64,000 bases of DNA. Source: Nocardioides zeae. GTDB taxonomy: Bacteria > Actinomycetota > Actinomycetes > Propionibacteriales > Nocardioidaceae. Each line of letters opens with the position of its first letter. Position 1 is the first letter of the stretch. The notes beneath the pieces are model-generated. The model saw only the letters and a program-made list of their open reading frames with translations. It did no database searches and was not told the DNA's origin. The position numbers and the translations under genes were made by a program. The stretch covers positions 3,968,001-4,032,000 of the forward strand of contig NZ_JAUTAN010000001.1 of assembly GCF_030818655.1 (NCBI RefSeq), read 5' to 3'. Positions 60,567 to 64,000 of the stretch are shown piece by piece.

Positions 60567-61637
60567 ATGACGACCACCAGCAGCCCGCTCGAGGGCGTGG
60601 CCGAGCTCGACCTCGCTGCCCTCGAGCGCTACCTCGGTCCCCACGTCGAGGGTGGCCTCCGCGGCCCCCTCACGGCGCGGCTCGTCGCCGGGGGGCGCTC
60701 GAACCCGACGTACGAGGTGGGGGACGGGACGCAGCGCTGGATCCTGCGCCGACCGCCGTACGGCGAGGTGGTCGCCGCGGCGGCGCACGACATGGGCCGC
60801 GAGGCGCGGGTGCTGCGGGCGCTGGCAGGCGCGCCGGTGCCGGTGCCGCGGGTGGTGGCGCGCTGCGAGGACCCCGGCGTGATCGGGGCTGACTTCTACG
60901 TGATGGACAAGGTCGAGGGGCGCACGCTGCGGACCCCCGAGGACACGGCGACGCTGACCCCCGCGCAGCGGGCCGGTCTGACGGAGTCCCTCGTCGACCT
61001 GCTCGTCCGGCTGCACGCCGTGGACCCGGCCGCGGTCGGGCTCGCCGACTTCGGCCGCCCCGACGGCTACCTGGAGCGGCAGCTCGCCCGCTGGCAGCGC
61101 CAGTGGGAGAAGGTCCGCACGCGCGACCTGCCCGGCTTCGAGGAGCTCGCGACCCGGCTCCGGGCCTCCATGCCGCGCGTGGGCCGGCCGGGGATCGTGC
61201 ACGGCGACTACAAGATCGACAACCTCATGCTGGACGTCGACGACCCGACCAGGATCGTCGCGCTCCTGGACTGGGAGATGGCCACCGTCGGGGACACGCT
61301 GGCGGACGTCGGCATGCTGCTGAGCTTCTGGGACGAGGCCGGCGCCGTCGCCAACCCCATCACCGCGGGGGCGACCGCGCTGCCCGGGTTCCCCGACCGC
61401 GCGACGGTGCTGGGGACGTACGCCGAGCGCTGCGGCATCGAGGTCGCCGACGTGGAGTGGTACGTCGTCTTCTCCGACTTCAAGCTGCTCGTGATCCTCG
61501 AGCAGATCCACGCCCGGCACCTCCAGGGCACCACGGTGGGCACGGGCGTCGACGACCTCGGCCCGATGGTCCCGCTCCTGCTCGAGCGTGCCCGCGCCGG
61601 CGCCGCAACCGCCCAGGATCCGCGGCTGCGGGCCTGA
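60567..61637 (+). CDS. Aminoglycoside-phosphotransferase-fold acyl-CoA kinase (ACAD10/11 N-domain-like, LvaA-like)
   Basis: A 356-residue kinase of the APH superfamily. Motifs: GGRSNPTYEVGDGTQRWILRRPPY (ATP-binding loop and Lys), FYVMDKVEGRTLR (the acyl-CoA-kinase-type hinge), catalytic HGDYKIDNLMLD and VALLDWEMATVGD (metal Asp). These match the N-terminal domain of human ACAD10/11 and LvaA of Pseudomonas putida, which phosphorylate 4-hydroxyacyl-CoA. The next gene encodes the ACAD part, so the pair is a split ACAD10/11. GGAG precedes ATG 60567. Antibiotic inactivation is unlikely given this context. Confidence 0.88.
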   Translation: MTTTSSPLEGVAELDLAALERYLGPHVEGGLRGPLTARLVAGGRSNPTYEVGDGTQRWILRRPPYGEVVAAAAHDMGREARVLRALAGAPVPVPRVVARCEDPGVIGADFYVMDKVEGRTLRTPEDTATLTPAQRAGLTESLVDLLVRLHAVDPAAVGLADFGRPDGYLERQLARWQRQWEKVRTRDLPGFEELATRLRASMPRVGRPGIVHGDYKIDNLMLDVDDPTRIVALLDWEMATVGDTLADVGMLLSFWDEAGAVANPITAGATALPGFPDRATVLGTYAERCGIEVADVEWYVVFSDFKLLVILEQIHARHLQGTTVGTGVDDLGPMVPLLLERARAGAATAQDPRLRA

Positions 61638-61708
61638 CCGGCCCCGCGCCGTACCCCCTCGAGTCCGAGACCCGTCCCGCGATCCCGTTCCGCGCCACCG
61701 GAGGCCCC

Positions 61709-62998
61709 ATGCCGTTCCACCCCGCCGACGACCCGTTCGACGTCGCCGGCCTCGACCTGACCCCCTCGCCGCGCGCGCGGGAGCTGCGGGCCTCGCTCGT
61801 GGAGTTCATGAACGAGCACGTGTTCCCGGCGGAGGCGGACTACCACGCCTACCGGCGGGCGCGCGGGCCCGCGGACCACACGCTGCCGCCCGTCGTCGAG
61901 GACCTCAAGGTCGAGGCGCGCCGGCGGGGGCTGTGGAACCTGTTCCTGCCGTCGTTCGGCGGCATCAGCCAGCTCGACTACGCGGGCCTCGCCGAGATCA
62001 CCGGGTGGAGCCTCGAGCTGGCCCCGGAGGCGATCAACGGGCAGGCCCCCGACACCGGCAACATGGAGCTGCTCCACCTCTTCGCGACCCCGGAGCAGCG
62101 CACCCGCTGGCTCGAGCCGCTGCTGGACGGGACGATGCGCTCCGCCTTCGCGATGACCGAGATCGCGGTGGCCTCGAGCGACGCGACGAACATCGAGACG
62201 CGGATCGAGCGGGACGGGGACGAGTACGTCGTCAACGGTCGCAAGTGGTGGACCTCCGGCGCGGCCGACCCGCGCTGCGAGCTGCTCGTCGTCATGGGCA
62301 AGACCGATCCCGAGGCGCCGAAGCACCGTCAGCAGTCGATGGTGCTCGTGCCGACCGACACCCCCGGCGTCGAGATCGTGCGGGACGTGCCGGTGTTCGG
62401 TCGTCACGACCAGCACGGGCACTGCGAGGTCGCCTTCACCGACGTGCGCGTGCCCGTCACGGCCGTCCTCGGCGAGGAGGGCGCGGGCTTCGCGCTGGCG
62501 CAGGCCCGCCTCGGTCCCGGCCGCATCCACCACTGCATGCGCGCCCTGGGTGCGGCCGAGCGGGCGCTCGACCTGCTGGTGCGCCGCGCCCACGACCGTG
62601 TCGCCTTCGGCAAGCCCCTCGCCGAGCAGGGCATGGTGCAGCGCGACATCGCCGAGTCGCGGATCGCCGTCGACCAGGCCCGGCTGCTCTGCCAGCATGC
62701 GGCGGCGGTGATCGACGCCCACGGCAACAAGGCGGCGGCCTCTCTCGTCTCGATGGCCAAGGTCGCCGTGCCCCGCGTGGCGCTCGACGTCATCGACCGC
62801 GCCATCCAGGTGCACGGCGGCGCCGGAGTGAGCGACGACGTGCCGCTGACCGCCATGTACGGCTGGCACCGCGCCATGCGGATCTTCGACGGCCCCGACG
62901 AGGTGCACCTGCGCGGCATCGCGCGAGCCGAGCCCGGGCGCGCCCGCGTGCTGGACCCGGTGGGCCACGGCGACCGTCGGCCCCCGCGCGGACAGTAG
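61709..62998 (+). CDS. Acyl-CoA dehydrogenase family protein (ACAD10/11 C-domain-like, LvaC-like)
   Basis: A 429-residue flavoprotein. The body matches ACAD11 closely: ASSDATNIETRI, GRKWWTSGAADPRC, FGRHDQHGHCEVAFTDVRVP, LGPGRIHHCMRALG, AIQVHGGAGVSDDVPL and FDGPDEVHL. The usual acyl-CoA dehydrogenase catalytic Glu region is replaced in this subfamily, and the family uses FAD to handle phosphorylated hydroxyacyl-CoA. The TExA before ASSDATN is TEIA. It starts 71 bases after the kinase gene. Likely converts 4-phosphoacyl-CoA to the 3-hydroxy or enoyl form feeding beta oxidation. Confidence 0.9.
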   Translation: MPFHPADDPFDVAGLDLTPSPRARELRASLVEFMNEHVFPAEADYHAYRRARGPADHTLPPVVEDLKVEARRRGLWNLFLPSFGGISQLDYAGLAEITGWSLELAPEAINGQAPDTGNMELLHLFATPEQRTRWLEPLLDGTMRSAFAMTEIAVASSDATNIETRIERDGDEYVVNGRKWWTSGAADPRCELLVVMGKTDPEAPKHRQQSMVLVPTDTPGVEIVRDVPVFGRHDQHGHCEVAFTDVRVPVTAVLGEEGAGFALAQARLGPGRIHHCMRALGAAERALDLLVRRAHDRVAFGKPLAEQGMVQRDIAESRIAVDQARLLCQHAAAVIDAHGNKAAASLVSMAKVAVPRVALDVIDRAIQVHGGAGVSDDVPLTAMYGWHRAMRIFDGPDEVHLRGIARAEPGRARVLDPVGHGDRRPPRGQ

Positions 62999-63008
62999 GG
63001 TGCTGGCC

Positions 63009-63161
63009 ATGACCAAGTGGGAGTACCAGGTGGCGCCGATTCCGCTCCACAACGAGGCGCTGATGCTGAACAACTTCGGCCAGGACGGGTGGGAGCTCGT
63101 CACCATCCAGACCAACGCGCAGGGCGGGCTCATCGCCTTCCTCAAGCGCCCGCAGGCCTGA
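63009..63161 (+). CDS. DUF4177 small protein (Rv3678A-like)
   Basis: A 50-residue protein, MTKWEYQVAPIPLHNEALM followed by LNNFGQDGWELVTIQT and LIAFLKRP. The conserved Trp-Glu-Tyr start and GWELV centre define DUF4177. It is conserved next to RidA in actinobacteria (Rv3678A). It begins 11 bases after the ACAD gene, but its normal partner is the ArsA pair, now 20 kb away. Function unknown. Confidence 0.88.
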   Translation: MTKWEYQVAPIPLHNEALMLNNFGQDGWELVTIQTNAQGGLIAFLKRPQA

Positions 63162-63166
63162 CCGCG

Positions 63167-63625
63167 ATGACGCATCCCGAGGAGCGGCTCGCCGCCCTGG
63201 GTCTCGCGGTGCCCGAGGTCGCCAAGCCGGTGGCGGCCTACGTGCCGGCGGTTCGCAGCGGCGCCCACGTCTTCACCTCGGGGCAGCTGCCCATGCGGGG
63301 TGGCGAGCTCATGGTCACCGGCAAGGTCGGCGGGGAGGTGGATCCCGAGGAGGCCCGTGCGTGCGCCCAGCAGTGCGCGCTCAACGCGCTCGCCGCGGTG
63401 AAGGCGGAGCTCGGTGACCTGGCGCTCGTGAAGCGCATCGTCAAGGTCGTCGTGTTCGTCGCCTCGACGCCCGACTTCACCGGGCAGCCGCAGGTCGCCA
63501 ACGGCGCGTCCGAGCTGTTCGGCCAGGTCTTCGGCGACGCCGGCGTCCACGCCCGGTCCGCCGTCGGCGTGCCGGTGCTGCCCCTCGACTCGCCCGTCGA
63601 GGTCGAGATCGTCGTCGAGGTCTGA
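63167..63625 (+). CDS. ridA: RidA family protein (reactive intermediate deaminase)
   Basis: A 152-residue RidA/YjgF/L-PSP-like protein. It carries GAHVFTSGQLP, EEARACAQQCALNALAAVKAEL, VKVVVFVASTPDFTGQPQVANGAS and HARSAVGVPVLPLDSPVEVE. The HARSAVG Arg is the conserved deaminase residue. RidA hydrolyses enamines and imines from PLP enzymes. Same order as Rv3678c. It starts 5 bases after DUF4177 and 9 bases before the NUDIX gene. Confidence 0.92.
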   Translation: MTHPEERLAALGLAVPEVAKPVAAYVPAVRSGAHVFTSGQLPMRGGELMVTGKVGGEVDPEEARACAQQCALNALAAVKAELGDLALVKRIVKVVVFVASTPDFTGQPQVANGASELFGQVFGDAGVHARSAVGVPVLPLDSPVEVEIVVEV

Positions 63626-63634
63626 GGAGGGTCC

Positions 63635-64000
63635 GTGCGCATCCCGCTCCCGCCCGTCCCGCTGGACCCCGAGGTGGTGACGCGTGCGCACGAGTACGCC
63701 GCGGGCCACCGCACCCCGGCCGAGCCGCGTGACGCGGCGACGGTCGTGCTCCTGCGGGAGGGGAGGGGCGACGTACCGGGGCCGGAGGTCTACCTCCTGC
63801 GGCGCCAGACGTCGATGGCCTTCGCCGCGGGCATGGCCGTCTTCCCCGGCGGGGGCGTCGACCCCCGCGACTTCGACGCCGAGCTGTCCCGCGACGCCTG
63901 GGCGGGTCCGTCCCCGGCGGACTGGGCCGTGCGGCTCGGGGTCGACGAGCACCTCGCGCTGGCGCTCGTCTGCGCCGCTGTGCGGGAGACCTTCGAGGAG
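63635..64000 (+). CDS. NUDIX hydrolase, N-terminal part (cut by window end)
   Basis: Begins at GTG 63635 after GAGGAGGG and is open to the window end (122 residues). The region AFAAGMAVFPGGGVDPRD and, at the edge, CAAVRETFEE follows the order of a NUDIX box (G..REx EE), which is complete only beyond the window. VYLLRRQTSMAF precedes it. In related actinobacteria such a NUDIX gene follows RidA and is followed by a metallo-beta-lactamase and a Crp regulator. Confidence 0.8.
   Translation, partial: MRIPLPPVPLDPEVVTRAHEYAAGHRTPAEPRDAATVVLLREGRGDVPGPEVYLLRRQTSMAFAAGMAVFPGGGVDPRDFDAELSRDAWAGPSPADWAVRLGVDEHLALALVCAAVRETFEE

Noticed and set aside
60567..61637. Aminoglycoside resistance gene
   Set aside because: Motifs and the adjacent ACAD gene fit the acyl-CoA kinase group, not antibiotic kinases.
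1..64000. tRNA or rRNA genes, IS elements, integrase, phage genes
   Set aside because: I saw no cloverleaf, no transposase or integrase motif and no terminal inverted repeats with target duplications; a dedicated RNA search was not possible.

Overview
The window is chromosomal DNA of a high-GC actinobacterium, most likely a Nocardioides-like member of the Nocardioidaceae. The reasons are the very high GC at third codon positions, many GTG starts, ATGA/GTGA-coupled operons, a WhiB regulator, a DUF222/13E12-type HNH gene, and two gene neighbourhoods shared with mycobacteria. This placement is inference from gene content; no 16S gene or tRNA was found. There is no phage, plasmid or CRISPR content.

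The window is built on two conserved neighbourhoods, each broken by an insert. The first is purL (5' edge), an SCP-like gene (3.4 kb) and purF-purM (33.5-36.3 kb). The SCP-like gene normally sits next to purF but is about 30 kb away here. The second is ponA2-whiB4-arsA-arsA (37.2-42.5 kb), continuing as DUF4177-ridA-NUDIX (63.0 kb to the end). It matches the Rv3678c-Rv3682 region of M. tuberculosis but carries about 20 kb of extra genes.

The first insert holds: a divergent MFS/ArsR pair with a clear operator; a secreted beta-rich protein; arfB and a Tat lipoprotein esterase; five stand-alone CoA-dependent-acyltransferase/condensation-fold proteins around a DrrAB-like exporter (5.2-14.1 kb); a phospholipase D; a two-component system; a PadR-controlled MacB/FtsX-type ABC system (18.0-22.1 kb) followed by a 31-bp tandem repeat; a DMP19-like gene; the 13E12 HNH gene; a decayed reverse transcriptase; an M20 dipeptidase; a PucR regulator; a two-subunit Tat-exported molybdenum oxidoreductase; and an orphan sensor kinase.

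The second insert holds an ABC/FtsX system, a serine hydrolase, two LuxR-type two-component systems, a P450, and a likely regulon (53.2-63.0 kb). That regulon comprises an acyl-CoA synthetase, a TetR regulator, a branched-chain-type ABC transporter, and an ACAD10/11-like kinase plus acyl-CoA dehydrogenase pair. Four near-identical operator-like sites lie before its transcription units. The best reading is uptake, CoA activation and breakdown of a 4-hydroxy acid or related acid.

Three families of dispersed palindromes recur in intergenic DNA. Three housekeeping genes (purF, ponA2, the first arsA) each carry an apparent one-base insertion in a G/C run, which suggests either base-calling error or real decay.
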